DNA from: CAWFKW01 sp963816535
GTDB taxonomy: Bacteria > Bacteroidota > Ignavibacteria > Tepidaquicellales > OLB5
DNA length: 64,000 nt
Assembly: GCA_963816535.1 (NCBI GenBank)
Contig: CAWFKW010000003.1
Location: forward strand, 1,736,001 to 1,800,000
Direction of reading: 5' to 3'
How positions within the stretch are numbered: the stretch's first letter is position 1; every line of letters begins with the position of its first letter. Under the pieces are notes generated by a model that was not told the DNA's origin, did no database searches, and saw only the letters and a list, made by a program, of their open reading frames with translations. The position numbers were made by a program, and so were the translations under genes. This document shows positions 35,931 through 44,394 of this stretch, one piece after another.

Positions 35931-37301
35931 TTAATTTAACAAATCTTCAAATTTTGTAATGTTCATACTGCTTTGCATTTCCGGAGAAAGCAGCAGCCCA
36001 GATACTTTAGGCATATCCTTAATATATTTTCTAACATACTTCTTTATGTCTTCCCTGGTGACAGCATTTGTGTTTTTGGTATACGACAGCAGATAATCAA
36101 TCCCTGCCATTGACCACCAGTAACCCAGCGTATGCGTGTAAGATGTTGTTTGTTCCCTTCGATACTGAAGCTGAATATCAAGCTGTTTTTTTGCTGTTTC
36201 CAATTGTTCGTCTGTAAAGTAATCATCAGAATCCCACCGGCTGATATTCCTGTTTATTATTTCCAGGCACTCTTTTATCTTTTGCGGGTTAGGCACAACG
36301 CGGAGCTGAATTGGCCCCGTATATTTACTGGTAGCGTATGAAAATGAGAATTCCGTTGCCAGCCCCGATTCAATTAGGTCTTTATGCATCCTGGAGGATT
36401 CCAGGTTCACGATTGTTGAAAACACGTCGGCAACGTAAGTATTTTTAATATCTCTGCGCGTATCCGGACCCTGCCACCCGATAGCCATTACCGGGCTTTT
36501 AGTATTTTCGTTTACTGTTATGTAATTAATATCTGCCTTGAGCGGTTCAAATTCTGGTATGGGCCATTTAGTTTGAGGATCAAAACCTGCAGGTTCCCAG
36601 TCGCCGTAAAGACTTTTTACCTTTTCAAAAACATCGTCATGTTTTACATCGCCTGAAATTATCAAAAGCGAGTTATTGGGCCAGTAATATTTATGCTGTA
36701 TTGTGCGCATCATATCGGGCGTTGCAGAGAGGATCACATCGTGGTCGCCGAGCGGATTTTTCCGGCAGAAATTGGCGCCCCACATATTTTTATCCCAGTC
36801 CATCCATAAATGGAACTCCGGGTCAGACTCATCTCTCTGAAACTCGCCGTTAACCACAGCATGTTCCTTCTGTATCTCGTCTTCAAGAAATAGCGGGTAA
36901 CGGATAGCGCTGTTCATAAACTGCAGCCCCGCTTCAAGATTTGCCGCGGGAAGCGTAAAGAAATAATTCACCCTGTCCACACTGGTTGTTCCGTTCCAGA
37001 CCATGCCGAGCTCATGAGCTTTGTTCATATACGCTTCCTGTGAAGGCAGGTCTTTATTAGCTTTAAAAAACATGTGCTCATAAAAATGCGAGAGCCCGTT
37101 AAACTCAGGAGGCTCCGTGTACGAACCGTTTTTAACGTTAATTTCAACCGTTACCAGAGGAACGCTCGCGTCTTCATAAACAAGAACTTCCAGCCCGTTA
37201 TCAAGCTTTGTCATGTAATAACCTGCAGGAAGATTGTTTTGCGCATAAAGAACCATGGGAAACAGGACGAGGGCCGTTAAAACAATTAAATACTTTTTCA
37301 T
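35931..37301 (-). CDS. M16 zinc peptidase, catalytic subunit
   Basis: 456 residues with a signal peptide (about 1-20). The inverted zinc motif HxxEH is intact as HFYEH (His72, Glu75, His76), and an ENEF-type acidic region follows (VVNGEFQRDESDPE). It degrades peptides in the periplasm; the second M16 gene 6 bp downstream supplies the inactive half. A TATATTTG box on the minus strand at 37377-37370, about 70 nt upstream, is a candidate promoter element. Confidence 0.9.
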   Translation of the reverse strand: MKKYLIVLTALVLFPMVLYAQNNLPAGYYMTKLDNGLEVLVYEDASVPLVTVEINVKNGSYTEPPEFNGLSHFYEHMFFKANKDLPSQEAYMNKAHELGMVWNGTTSVDRVNYFFTLPAANLEAGLQFMNSAIRYPLFLEDEIQKEHAVVNGEFQRDESDPEFHLWMDWDKNMWGANFCRKNPLGDHDVILSATPDMMRTIQHKYYWPNNSLLIISGDVKHDDVFEKVKSLYGDWEPAGFDPQTKWPIPEFEPLKADINYITVNENTKSPVMAIGWQGPDTRRDIKNTYVADVFSTIVNLESSRMHKDLIESGLATEFSFSYATSKYTGPIQLRVVPNPQKIKECLEIINRNISRWDSDDYFTDEQLETAKKQLDIQLQYRREQTTSYTHTLGYWWSMAGIDYLLSYTKNTNAVTREDIKKYVRKYIKDMPKVSGLLLSPEMQSSMNITKFEDLLN

Positions 37302-37520
37302 AATAAATTATAGTGTTAAAGCTTATATAAAACGAAGCAGGAATGGGAGCAATTTGTATGAAACGTTTCCAAATATAACAAAATATTTTACTATTAAATT
37401 CTACTGATGTTCTGTCTTCCCTATCTCGCGCTACGCCGCGCGAAAGCGTGAACCCATAGAAGATGTTTTACGAAAATCTAAATGAACACGCATCTAATCC
37501 AAATTATTCATTATTCATTG

Positions 37521-38594
37521 CTACGCATTGTCTTCCGAAAGTTTCTCCGCTCTATCTGCTATCTTCAGCTTTTCGATCAGCTCATCCAGATTGCCTTCTA
37601 TTATTTGCGAGAGATTATAAAGCGTCAATCCTATCCTGTGATCGGTAACGCGGTTTTGCGGGAAGTTGTATGTACGTATCTTATCGCTTCTGTCGCCGGA
37701 GCCAACCATGAGCTTGCGCTTATCGGATACTAATTTATTTGTTCTTTCAATTTCCGCTTCAAGTAGCCTTGAGCGCAGCATCTTCATCGCTTTTTGCTTG
37801 TTCTTAAGCTGTGAGCGCTCATCCTGGCACTGTACAACAACTCCTGTTGGAATGTGCGTTATACGTATTGCGGTCTCTACTTTATTTACATTCTGCCCGC
37901 CTGCGCCACCCGAACGGAACACATCTATCTTTAAGTCATTTGTGTTTATCTCAACATCTACTTCATCTGCTTCAGGTAAAACTGCAACCGATGCCGCCGA
38001 GGTATGAACGCGTCCCTGAGTTTCAGTCAGCGGAACGCGCTGGACGCGGTGAACGCCGCTTTCATATTTCAAAGTGCCGTAAATATCTTTTCCGGATACG
38101 TCCAGTATAACTTCTTTTAACCCGCCGAGTCCGGATGACTCGTTAAAAGTAATTGTTTCCATTTTCCACCCCTTGCTCTCGCCGTAACGCGTATACATCC
38201 TGTACAGGTCGGCGGCAAATAATGCGGCTTCATCGCCTCCCGTTCCGGCGCGAATTTCAAGTATAGCGTTCTTAGCGTCGTTTGGGTCTTTAGGAACAAG
38301 CAGCTCTTTAATTTCTGCTTCAAGCGTTGTGAGCTTTACGTCAAGCTCTTCCTGTTCTGCCTTAGCAAGTTCCTTCATATCGGCGTCAAGATTCTCAAAC
38401 AGAAGCTTCCGGTTCTCTTCAACCTGCGCCTTAACTTTGTTGTATTGGTCATAAGCTTCTACTATACCTGCAAGGTCGCTGTATTCCTTCGAAAGCCTGC
38501 GGAATTCCCGCTGGTCCGCTATGGTTTCGGGCTTATTTAAAAGCTCTGCAATTTCGTTATACCGTTCTTTTACTTTTTCTAATTTATCGAACAT
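37521..38594 (-). CDS. prfA: Peptide chain release factor 1
   Basis: 357 residues, the normal length. GGQ motif at 232-234 (GGAGGQNVNKVET) carries out peptidyl-tRNA hydrolysis. HRVQRVPLTETQGRVHTS places the UAA/UAG reader tripeptide as P-L-T, class RF1 rather than RF2 (SPF). It acts in the ribosomal A site. A TATATTTG box on the minus strand at 38622-38615 lies 20 nt before the ATG. The prmC methyltransferase commonly next to prfA is absent. Confidence 0.97.
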   Translation of the reverse strand: MFDKLEKVKERYNEIAELLNKPETIADQREFRRLSKEYSDLAGIVEAYDQYNKVKAQVEENRKLLFENLDADMKELAKAEQEELDVKLTTLEAEIKELLVPKDPNDAKNAILEIRAGTGGDEAALFAADLYRMYTRYGESKGWKMETITFNESSGLGGLKEVILDVSGKDIYGTLKYESGVHRVQRVPLTETQGRVHTSAASVAVLPEADEVDVEINTNDLKIDVFRSGGAGGQNVNKVETAIRITHIPTGVVVQCQDERSQLKNKQKAMKMLRSRLLEAEIERTNKLVSDKRKLMVGSGDRSDKIRTYNFPQNRVTDHRIGLTLYNLSQIIEGNLDELIEKLKIADRAEKLSEDNA

Positions 38595-38614
38595 GTTGGG
38601 ATTAATTTATCCGG

Positions 38615-38622
38615 CAAATATA
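38615..38622 (-). promoter_or_regulatory. TATATTTG -7 box of prfA
   Basis: Minus-strand TATATTTG followed by C, 20 nt before the ATG. A clear -33 TTG at the right distance is not visible. Confidence 0.45.
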
Positions 38623-38710
38623 ATTTGAATACAATTAAATTGAAGTTCCATAATATGCCTGACCATAAACGTCAAATGAATACGGGGTTCATTAGATTTT
38701 GAATTTATAT

Positions 38711-38750
38711 CGTCTCCCTTAGCAGGGGTAGTTACAGAGGGGGTCATGTT
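38711..38750 (-). repeat. Dispersed repeat, copy 1
   Basis: The reverse complement closely matches the sequence at 52728-52767: both contain CCCCCTCTGTA, then CCCCTG and GGAGACG. The two copies are in opposite orientation. The copy here has a shortened hairpin arm. Confidence 0.6.
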
Positions 38751-38888
38751 TAAAAATCACATCAAAATTTCTCTAAAATTTTTTTCACCGAATAAATTTT
38801 TCTCTTATAATTTTTTCTAAAAAGTTTTTCCATAAAAGATTTGACAAGCCCGATGAAAAAATATTTTTCATTTTTCAGCTGTTACCTA

Positions 38889-38918
38889 TTGACTATGAGC
38901 GTTATAATGTTATATTTG
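38889..38918 (+). promoter_or_regulatory. Bacteroidota-type promoter of the ATP-grasp/kamA operon
   Basis: TTG at 38889-38891, 19-nt spacer, TATATTTG at 38911-38918. This fits the Bacteroidota housekeeping consensus (TTG and TAnnTTTG separated by 19-21 nt). Predicted transcription start about 38924, giving a leader of about 30 nt. Confidence 0.7.
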
Positions 38919-38952
38919 CAGAGAATTTTTTAATGGAGTAGTACGCTCAATT

Positions 38953-40017
38953 TTGAAAGTAGGATTTACATATAACGTTAAGAAGGAATCCGGGGCCGAA
39001 AGCGTTTCGGTTGCGAAAGAATTTATTAACGAGAACGTAGCTGAAAAATATTCTCACCGTATTTCGGATAAGTACGCCGAGTGGGACGATGAAGAAACTA
39101 TTGCAGCAGTTGAAGCTGCGATAAGAAAAGCCGGGCACGAAGTAATTCGTATCGAAGCTGATGAAGACGCGTATGAGAAATTTAAGAATACCCGGCCCGA
39201 TATCGTGTTCAACATGGCGGAGGGTTTCGGCGGCGCTTCAAGAGAGTCGCACATTCCGTCTATATTGGAAATGCTCGGCATCCCGTATACTGCAAGCGAC
39301 CCGGTTACAATCGGGAACTGTCATGATAAATCGCGCTGCAAAGAAATTTTGTCTTATTATGGCATTCCGACTCCTCGATTTTTCATTACGGAAACTTCGG
39401 TTAACGGTTCGCCAAGCGTTAAATACCCGGCATTTGTAAAGCCGCTTCATGAGGGTTCCTCAAAAGGCATATATAATAGTAGCCTGGTGAATTCGCGTGA
39501 TGAGCTAAATGCCGAAATTTCAAGGATATTGAGAGATTACAATCAGCCCTCTATAATAGAGGACTACCTTGACGGCAAGGAATTTACGGTTGCTCTGCTT
39601 GGAAACGGGAAATCTGCGCGGGTTTTGCCGATTGTTGAGATCAATATGGACACGCTTCCCACGGATTTCCCCAAAATTTACTCGTATGAGGTAAAATGGT
39701 ATTTTGACACACGCGAGAATAAGCTCGACATTTTCACATGTCCGGCTAAAATCTCTGAAAAACTGCAAAAACGGATTGAGACCATTTGCCTTGAAGCTTA
39801 TAAAGCCCTGAGAATTAAAGATTGGGCGCGCATGGACGTTAGATGCGATAAGAATGAAAATCCATATATAATAGAAGTGAACCCGCTGCCCGGCATTTTG
39901 CCGAATCCGGATGATAACTCGTGTTTCCCCAAAGCTGCCAGGGAAGTTGGGATGGATTATGATAAGCTTGTTCAAATGGTTCTGAATTTAGCAATAGAAA
40001 GGTATGGATTGAAATAA
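38953..40017 (+). CDS. D-alanine--D-alanine ligase-like ATP-grasp enzyme 1
   Basis: 354 residues. ATP-grasp ligase: the N-terminal substrate lobe contains DIVFNMAEGFGG, the central lobe the lysine and glycine loop (AFVKPLHEGSSKG), and the C-terminal metal/phosphate site RMDVRCDKNENPYIIEVNPLPG. It should join a carboxylate to an amine through an acyl-phosphate. The substrate need not be D-Ala: the usual LPG is kept but the flanking blocks differ from Ddl. The start is TTG, with GGAG about 16 nt upstream and an in-frame stop just before. First gene of a four-gene operon with its own promoter. Confidence 0.87.
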   Translation: MKVGFTYNVKKESGAESVSVAKEFINENVAEKYSHRISDKYAEWDDEETIAAVEAAIRKAGHEVIRIEADEDAYEKFKNTRPDIVFNMAEGFGGASRESHIPSILEMLGIPYTASDPVTIGNCHDKSRCKEILSYYGIPTPRFFITETSVNGSPSVKYPAFVKPLHEGSSKGIYNSSLVNSRDELNAEISRILRDYNQPSIIEDYLDGKEFTVALLGNGKSARVLPIVEINMDTLPTDFPKIYSYEVKWYFDTRENKLDIFTCPAKISEKLQKRIETICLEAYKALRIKDWARMDVRCDKNENPYIIEVNPLPGILPNPDDNSCFPKAAREVGMDYDKLVQMVLNLAIERYGLK

Positions 40018-40078
40018 GTCCCCATCCCCCTTCCGTTTTGAGAAGGGGAAGTCTGATAATGCGGACGGGGGTTAAGCC
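40018..40078. repeat. Hairpin between the two ATP-grasp genes
   Basis: CCCCCTTC and GAAGGGG form a stem around an 8-nt loop. The sequence resembles dispersed C-rich repeats elsewhere in the window. It may reduce read-through or stabilise the message. Confidence 0.4.
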
Positions 40079-41149
40079 ATGAAAAAGAAACTCAACATAT
40101 CGCTGATATTCAACGACCCGGTTCAATACGCGGCAGGTCCCGTATACGAAGGAACCGGAGTCGACATAGATGAACTTCCCGAAGCGATTGATATGAGCGA
40201 ATACGGCGTGCTTGATGAAGTAAAATCTGTTGAACGCGCGCTTGCTCCGCTGGAACATAATACAAGAATAGTTCCTGTTGCGCTTGATATAAATAAGCTG
40301 ATAGATGAATTAAGGGAGAACAAGCCGGATATAATTTTTAATCTCTGTGAGAGCGTCGATGGCGACCCAACGCAGGAAATGAATATTGCGGGACTGTTTG
40401 AACTAATGAAAATTCCATATACAGGTTCACGCGCGTTTTCGCTCGGGCTTGCATTGAATAAGCCAATGGTTAAATCATTACTGAACCAGAACGGAATACC
40501 GACTGCAAAACATTTTGTAACCGATACATCCTCCGGCCTGCATTTGAACGGGTACAAATTCCCGATGATAGTTAAACCTTCGCGGGAAGATGCAAGCATC
40601 GGAATACAAAACGAATCGGTGGTTTCAGATGAAACAGCTTTGAAGAGAAGGATAGAATACGTTTTAGAAGAACATAAACAGCCCGCTCTGGTTGAAGAAT
40701 ACATAGACGGCAGGGAAATAAACGTTTCGGTTGTAGGAAACGATGAACTCGTCACTTTCCCGATATCGGAAATAGATTTTTCCGCGCTTCCAGAGCAATA
40801 CCCGAAAATAATAAGCTATAATTCGAAGTGGATGTATAAGACGGTTGAGTTCGCCGGTACAAAAGCGGTTTGCCCGGCGCAGAACTTAAGCGATAGCGAT
40901 GTAAGGGTTATCCAGGAGACCGCGAAAAAAGTTTACAGGCTTCTGGGGGCGGCAGATTATGCAAGAGTAGATATGCGCTTTAAAGACGGCGTGCCGTACG
41001 TGCTTGAGTTGAACCCGAACCCGGATATTGCCTCCGACGTGCCGGAGGATACCGGATTCACGCGAAGCGCTAAAGCGCATGGGTGGGATTACAGTTTCCT
41101 CATTCAGCAGATCATAAAATACGCGCTGAAGAGATGGGGAGTCGCCTGA
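40079..41149 (+). CDS. D-alanine--D-alanine ligase-like ATP-grasp enzyme 2
   Basis: 356 residues, related to the first ligase but clearly divergent. FNLCESVDGD replaces the FNMAEGFGG block. The central lobe reads MIVKPSREDASIG and the metal site DYARVDMRFKDG, then LELNPNPDI instead of VNPLPG. The change in both substrate-facing blocks implies different substrates for the two ligases (inference). GGGGG lies about 8 nt before the ATG. Next comes a GNAT gene, 32 bp downstream. Confidence 0.87.
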   Translation: MKKKLNISLIFNDPVQYAAGPVYEGTGVDIDELPEAIDMSEYGVLDEVKSVERALAPLEHNTRIVPVALDINKLIDELRENKPDIIFNLCESVDGDPTQEMNIAGLFELMKIPYTGSRAFSLGLALNKPMVKSLLNQNGIPTAKHFVTDTSSGLHLNGYKFPMIVKPSREDASIGIQNESVVSDETALKRRIEYVLEEHKQPALVEEYIDGREINVSVVGNDELVTFPISEIDFSALPEQYPKIISYNSKWMYKTVEFAGTKAVCPAQNLSDSDVRVIQETAKKVYRLLGAADYARVDMRFKDGVPYVLELNPNPDIASDVPEDTGFTRSAKAHGWDYSFLIQQIIKYALKRWGVA

Positions 41150-41181
41150 GCGGCAATTGTTTCTTAATGTAGAGGCGTTCT

Positions 41182-41664
41182 ATGATACGCAAGCTGAAAA
41201 AGAAAGACAGGAAAGATATAAAAAGGATAATCGTTGAAACAAAGCATTTCAACGATGACGAAGTTGATGTTGCGATGGAACTGATAGATGCTTATTTGAA
41301 GGACACGAAGCAAAAAGATTATATTGTTAAGGTATATGTAAGCGATGATAGTGAACTTGTTGCAGGTTACATATGTTATGGAAAGAGGCCTTTGACAGAT
41401 GATACTTACGACCTGTACTGGATCGCCGTCGACCCCAAAATTCACGGCAAGGGGATAGGCAAACAGCTTGTAAAGTACATGGAAGAAGATTTGAAAACCG
41501 GCGGCGGTAATTTGATACTCATAGAAACAAGCGGAAAAGCGGAGTATGAAGGCGAACGCATGTTCTATGAGAAATGCGGCTATAAGACGCAGACGGTAAT
41601 AAAAGATTTTTACAGAAGCGGAGACGATCTGTTCGTTTTCTGCAAGTATCTCAGGGAGCTGTAA
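41182..41664 (+). CDS. GNAT-family N-acetyltransferase
   Basis: 160 residues, one GNAT domain. The acetyl-CoA pyrophosphate loop reads HGKGIGKQLV (about 92-101), with WIAVDPKIHG on strand beta4 and FYEKCGYK near the end. It transfers an acetyl group to an amine; the substrate is not readable. The position between ATP-grasp ligases and a KamA-type gene recalls AblA/AblB, where a lysine aminomutase is paired with a beta-lysine acetyltransferase, but this protein is shorter than AblB. Confidence 0.85.
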   Translation: MIRKLKKKDRKDIKRIIVETKHFNDDEVDVAMELIDAYLKDTKQKDYIVKVYVSDDSELVAGYICYGKRPLTDDTYDLYWIAVDPKIHGKGIGKQLVKYMEEDLKTGGGNLILIETSGKAEYEGERMFYEKCGYKTQTVIKDFYRSGDDLFVFCKYLREL

Positions 41665-41787
41665 CTCCGGGAGAGCGGCTTTCGGAAAGAGCCAACTGTA
41701 AAACACGGAAATTCCGCAGGTGCGGCGACCGTGGGTAACAAAGCCCGGCCTGATTCAGGCGGGAAAATTAAAAGGAGTTAATTTTTT
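41665..41787 (+). other. Structured leader before the kamA-type gene
   Basis: 123 nt with three predicted hairpins in series: GGCTTT/AAAGAGCC, CACGG/CCGTG enclosing CCGC/GCGG, and CCC-GCCTG/CAGGC-GGG. These are followed by AAAAGGAG and the ATG. No riboswitch family I know fits. It could be a regulatory RNA leader or a repeat element. Confidence 0.4.
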
Positions 41788-42921
41788 ATGGAACTTTGGC
41801 AGCAATTGCTAAAACAAAGTGTTTGTTCTGCGGATCAGCTTGTAGAAAAATTCGGGATTAAAAAAGAAGTGGCCGAAAAACTTGATGTGTTTTTCCAGGC
41901 AAGGATCAATCCCTATTATCTAAGCTTAATCAGATATCCCGGAGACCCAATCTGGCTTCAGGCAGTGCCTGACGAGGTGGAGTTGTACGATATAGATGCG
42001 TCTGATGACCCGCTGAATGAAGAAAGCATGAGTCCGGTTCCTAATATTACTCACCGTTACCCCGACCGAGCACTGTTTTTAACAACCAGCCAGTGCGGCC
42101 TGTACTGCCGTTTCTGCACGCGCAAAAGAAAAGTGGGCGATGCAAGCAAAATAAACATGCGCGAACTCGAAAGCGCGTTTAAATATCTTGAAGACCATAC
42201 CGAAATAAACGATGTGATACTTTCAGGCGGCGACCCGCTGATGCTGACCGATGCCATGCTTGAAAAAATTCTTTCGCGCCTGAGGTCAATACCGCATATC
42301 CAGATAATCCGCCTCGGCACTAAGATGCCGTGCGTGCTTCCGCAGCGTATTACGCCGCAGCTTTGCGAGATGATCAAGAAATATCATCCGATATATGTGA
42401 ATACACACTTTAATCATCCGTGGGAAATTACCGAAGAGAGCAAGAAGGCTTGCGAAATGCTGGTTAATGCCGGAGTCCCTGTAGGGTGCCAGACAGTCCT
42501 GCTGAAGGGAGTTAACGACGATCCTGAAGTAATGAAGGATCTGATGAAAAAGCTGCTGGCGATGCGTGTAAGGCCGTATTACATATACCAGGCAGACCTG
42601 ACGAAGGGCGCGAATCACTTCCGCACACCGATAGACGTTGGTTTGGAAATTATGGATAAGCTCCGCGGGCACATTTCGGGGCTCGCTGTGCCGTATTTTG
42701 TAATTGATGCGCCGGGCGGCGGCGGTAAGATACCTCTGCTTCCTGAGTATGTGCTTGCAAGAGATAAGGATAAAATAATACTTCGTAACTTCCGCAATGA
42801 AGTTTACGAATATCCCGACGTTCAGGAAGATCATCCTGTTCTTAAGAAGGGCAGAAGCATCGAAAAACGTTACGCAACAAAGAAGCGCACAAAAAAAGTC
42901 TCTATGCCTGTGTTAGATTAA
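41788..42921 (+). CDS. KamA-family radical SAM aminomutase (lysine 2,3-aminomutase-like)
   Basis: 377 residues. Radical SAM cluster motif CGLYCRFC (Cys103, Cys107, Cys110), PLP lysine Lys314 in APGGGGKIPL, and two aspartates, Asp270 (QADL) and Asp307 (VIDAPGG). The D-37-D-7-K spacing equals that of Asp293, Asp330 and Lys337 in clostridial lysine 2,3-aminomutase, where the aspartates hold lysine. That supports conversion of L-lysine or a near relative to the beta-amino acid. A strong AAAAGGAG precedes the ATG. EF-P modification (EpmB role) is an alternative, but no efp or epmA is nearby. Confidence 0.9.
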   Translation: MELWQQLLKQSVCSADQLVEKFGIKKEVAEKLDVFFQARINPYYLSLIRYPGDPIWLQAVPDEVELYDIDASDDPLNEESMSPVPNITHRYPDRALFLTTSQCGLYCRFCTRKRKVGDASKINMRELESAFKYLEDHTEINDVILSGGDPLMLTDAMLEKILSRLRSIPHIQIIRLGTKMPCVLPQRITPQLCEMIKKYHPIYVNTHFNHPWEITEESKKACEMLVNAGVPVGCQTVLLKGVNDDPEVMKDLMKKLLAMRVRPYYIYQADLTKGANHFRTPIDVGLEIMDKLRGHISGLAVPYFVIDAPGGGGKIPLLPEYVLARDKDKIILRNFRNEVYEYPDVQEDHPVLKKGRSIEKRYATKKRTKKVSMPVLD

Positions 42922-42944
42922 ATTTATAAAAGACAAAAAAAAGT

Positions 42945-42975
42945 AAAAGGCGGACCAACAAGTCTGCCTTTTTAT
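42945..42975 (+). terminator. Rho-independent terminator of the ATP-grasp/kamA operon
   Basis: AAAAGGCGGA (42945-42954) pairs with TCTGCCTTTT (42963-42972; one G-U), followed by more T. It defines the 3' end of the operon. Confidence 0.75.
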
Positions 42976-43047
42976 TTTTACCCACAATTGTTCCGGATTT
43001 AACAACTTTTTTGAAAGTTGTCAAATCTAAACCCTGGTGAATTTTTC

Positions 43048-43314
43048 TCACTCAAAGAACAAATCATCCACGTAGCAATACATCCAGTCCTCGCCCGGTT
43101 CAAATGATTGAATTACGGGGTGTTTAGTATGATGAAAGTGCTTAGTAGCATGTTTGTTCTTCGATTGGTCGCAGCACCCAACGTGTCCGCATACCAGGCA
43201 AAGTCTCAGATGGACCCAAGTATCGCCCATTTTCAGGCACTCCTCGCATCCTTCCGGGGTTTTTGGCTTTATATTTTCATCCAAATCTGCAAAATGACCG
43301 CATAATTCAGGCAT
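43048..43314 (-). CDS. UBP-type zinc-finger protein
   Basis: 88 residues, a single UBP zinc finger. Zinc ligands are arranged as C-x-H near the N-terminus, then CEEC, CLVCGHVGCC and HATKHFHHTKHP. In eukaryotes the domain binds the ubiquitin C-terminus; stand-alone bacterial versions have no assigned role. It is convergent with the kamA operon. Confidence 0.88.
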   Translation of the reverse strand: MPELCGHFADLDENIKPKTPEGCEECLKMGDTWVHLRLCLVCGHVGCCDQSKNKHATKHFHHTKHPVIQSFEPGEDWMYCYVDDLFFE

Positions 43315-43409
43315 AAAATTCCTTTCTTTTTGTACAATTTAAAAATCTTTCTGTAGAGACGCATCATATGCGCCTCTTTGCTCTTAGCGGACAGTCTGGA
43401 ACGGATTTG

Positions 43410-43441
43410 TTCATCCGATGACTCAATCGTCATCGGATGAA
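43410..43441. repeat. 12-bp perfect hairpin
   Basis: TTCATCCGATGA (43410-43421) and TCATCGGATGAA (43430-43441) with an 8-nt loop. A second, weaker inverted repeat (AGAGACGCAT/ATGCGCCTCT) lies at about 43353-43375. Neither is followed by a clear T run on the minus strand. Confidence 0.5.
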
Positions 43442-43488
43442 TTATTATTATTTTATCTATGAAAAGTTTTTGATTATTAATAAAAGAT

Positions 43489-44394
43489 CTATGGAGAAAC
43501 TTGTTTTAACGCTTCTATATCCCAGCCCGCAATTTTTGCACTTTCATTATAGGCGCTTTGCAAAAAATTCATGATTGCATCTTCCGGCGCAGTTAAATTT
43601 CTTACATCATTGTAATTTAAAATAAATTCACCCATATCCGGATTAAATCCTGCCGCATCGGGTTTTATCTTTATTCCTTTAATTCCATTCGGCGCCGGAT
43701 ATATATAAGAATAAAACGCAGGCTTCGGATAGTTTTGGTTTCCTGCCCAGAACCCGAACGTAATGTTCTCTTCATTCTCTGCAAATCGCATTATGGAACC
43801 TCCGTTTTCCGGCGGCTCACACATTTTTCCGCAAAAGCGCGAAAGACACAGATCAAAGGAACCCCAGAAAAAATGTACAGGCGAGCTTTTCCCGCGAAAA
43901 TCTGAGCGAAATCTTTCAAAAATGACGGATGAATTCGCGATTATTTTCCACCAATGTGAAACATAATCTCTATCGTATGCCGAGCGTTCATCAATATCGC
44001 ATGGAACCGGGTCAGTCACTTCTGCAGGCAGCTTGTTGATGGTTACTTTTATTCCCATGCCGACAAGCGCGGCCATAAGCTCATTATAGAATTCAGCTAC
44101 GCTGCATCCCGTTAACGGAACGTTTCTTCGTTCTCCGCCGCTGGACAGAATATGAAGTTCGTGGTTTATAAAATCAAAAGTCAGTTCAAATATCAGGTTC
44201 TTATAAGGAATAGGTCCCGTAGTCATACCGGACACATTAATATAAAACGCCACATTCCACCAATGATTCAAAAACGGCGTAAGCTCAAGTTTCAGTTTCC
44301 CTGCTATTTGCATTTTCATATGCAGCGCTTCGATCGTGTCTTTCCACTCATCAAATGGAAGCGCTGGCCACAATTCTGATGTTTCGCCGCTCAT
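43489..44394 (-). CDS. DUF5996 family protein
   Basis: 301 residues from ATG 44394. LWPALPFDEWKDTIEALHMKMQ at the N-terminus and HFFWGSFDLCLSRFCG in the middle are DUF5996 features; function unknown. The ATG overlaps the TGA of the upstream dps gene (ATGA), so translation is coupled; a longer ORF start at 44433 would lie inside dps and is rejected. The coupling suggests a role with Dps in stationary-phase or oxidative stress (inference). Confidence 0.85.
   Translation of the reverse strand: MSGETSELWPALPFDEWKDTIEALHMKMQIAGKLKLELTPFLNHWWNVAFYINVSGMTTGPIPYKNLIFELTFDFINHELHILSSGGERRNVPLTGCSVAEFYNELMAALVGMGIKVTINKLPAEVTDPVPCDIDERSAYDRDYVSHWWKIIANSSVIFERFRSDFRGKSSPVHFFWGSFDLCLSRFCGKMCEPPENGGSIMRFAENEENITFGFWAGNQNYPKPAFYSYIYPAPNGIKGIKIKPDAAGFNPDMGEFILNYNDVRNLTAPEDAIMNFLQSAYNESAKIAGWDIEALKQVSP

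Larger units (their letters stand above)
38595..38952. other. Divergent intergenic region prfA / ATP-grasp operon
   Basis: This 358-base gap contains the prfA TATATTTG box at the left, a copy of a dispersed repeat at 38711-38750, and a full promoter for the ATP-grasp operon at 38889-38918. No gene is supported. Confidence 0.6.

Noticed and set aside
41665..41787. Known riboswitch (cobalamin, lysine, glycine, c-di-GMP) or twister ribozyme
   Set aside because: Some short strings look similar (GGGAGAG, AAAGCCCGG) but the conserved cores and order of these families are not met.
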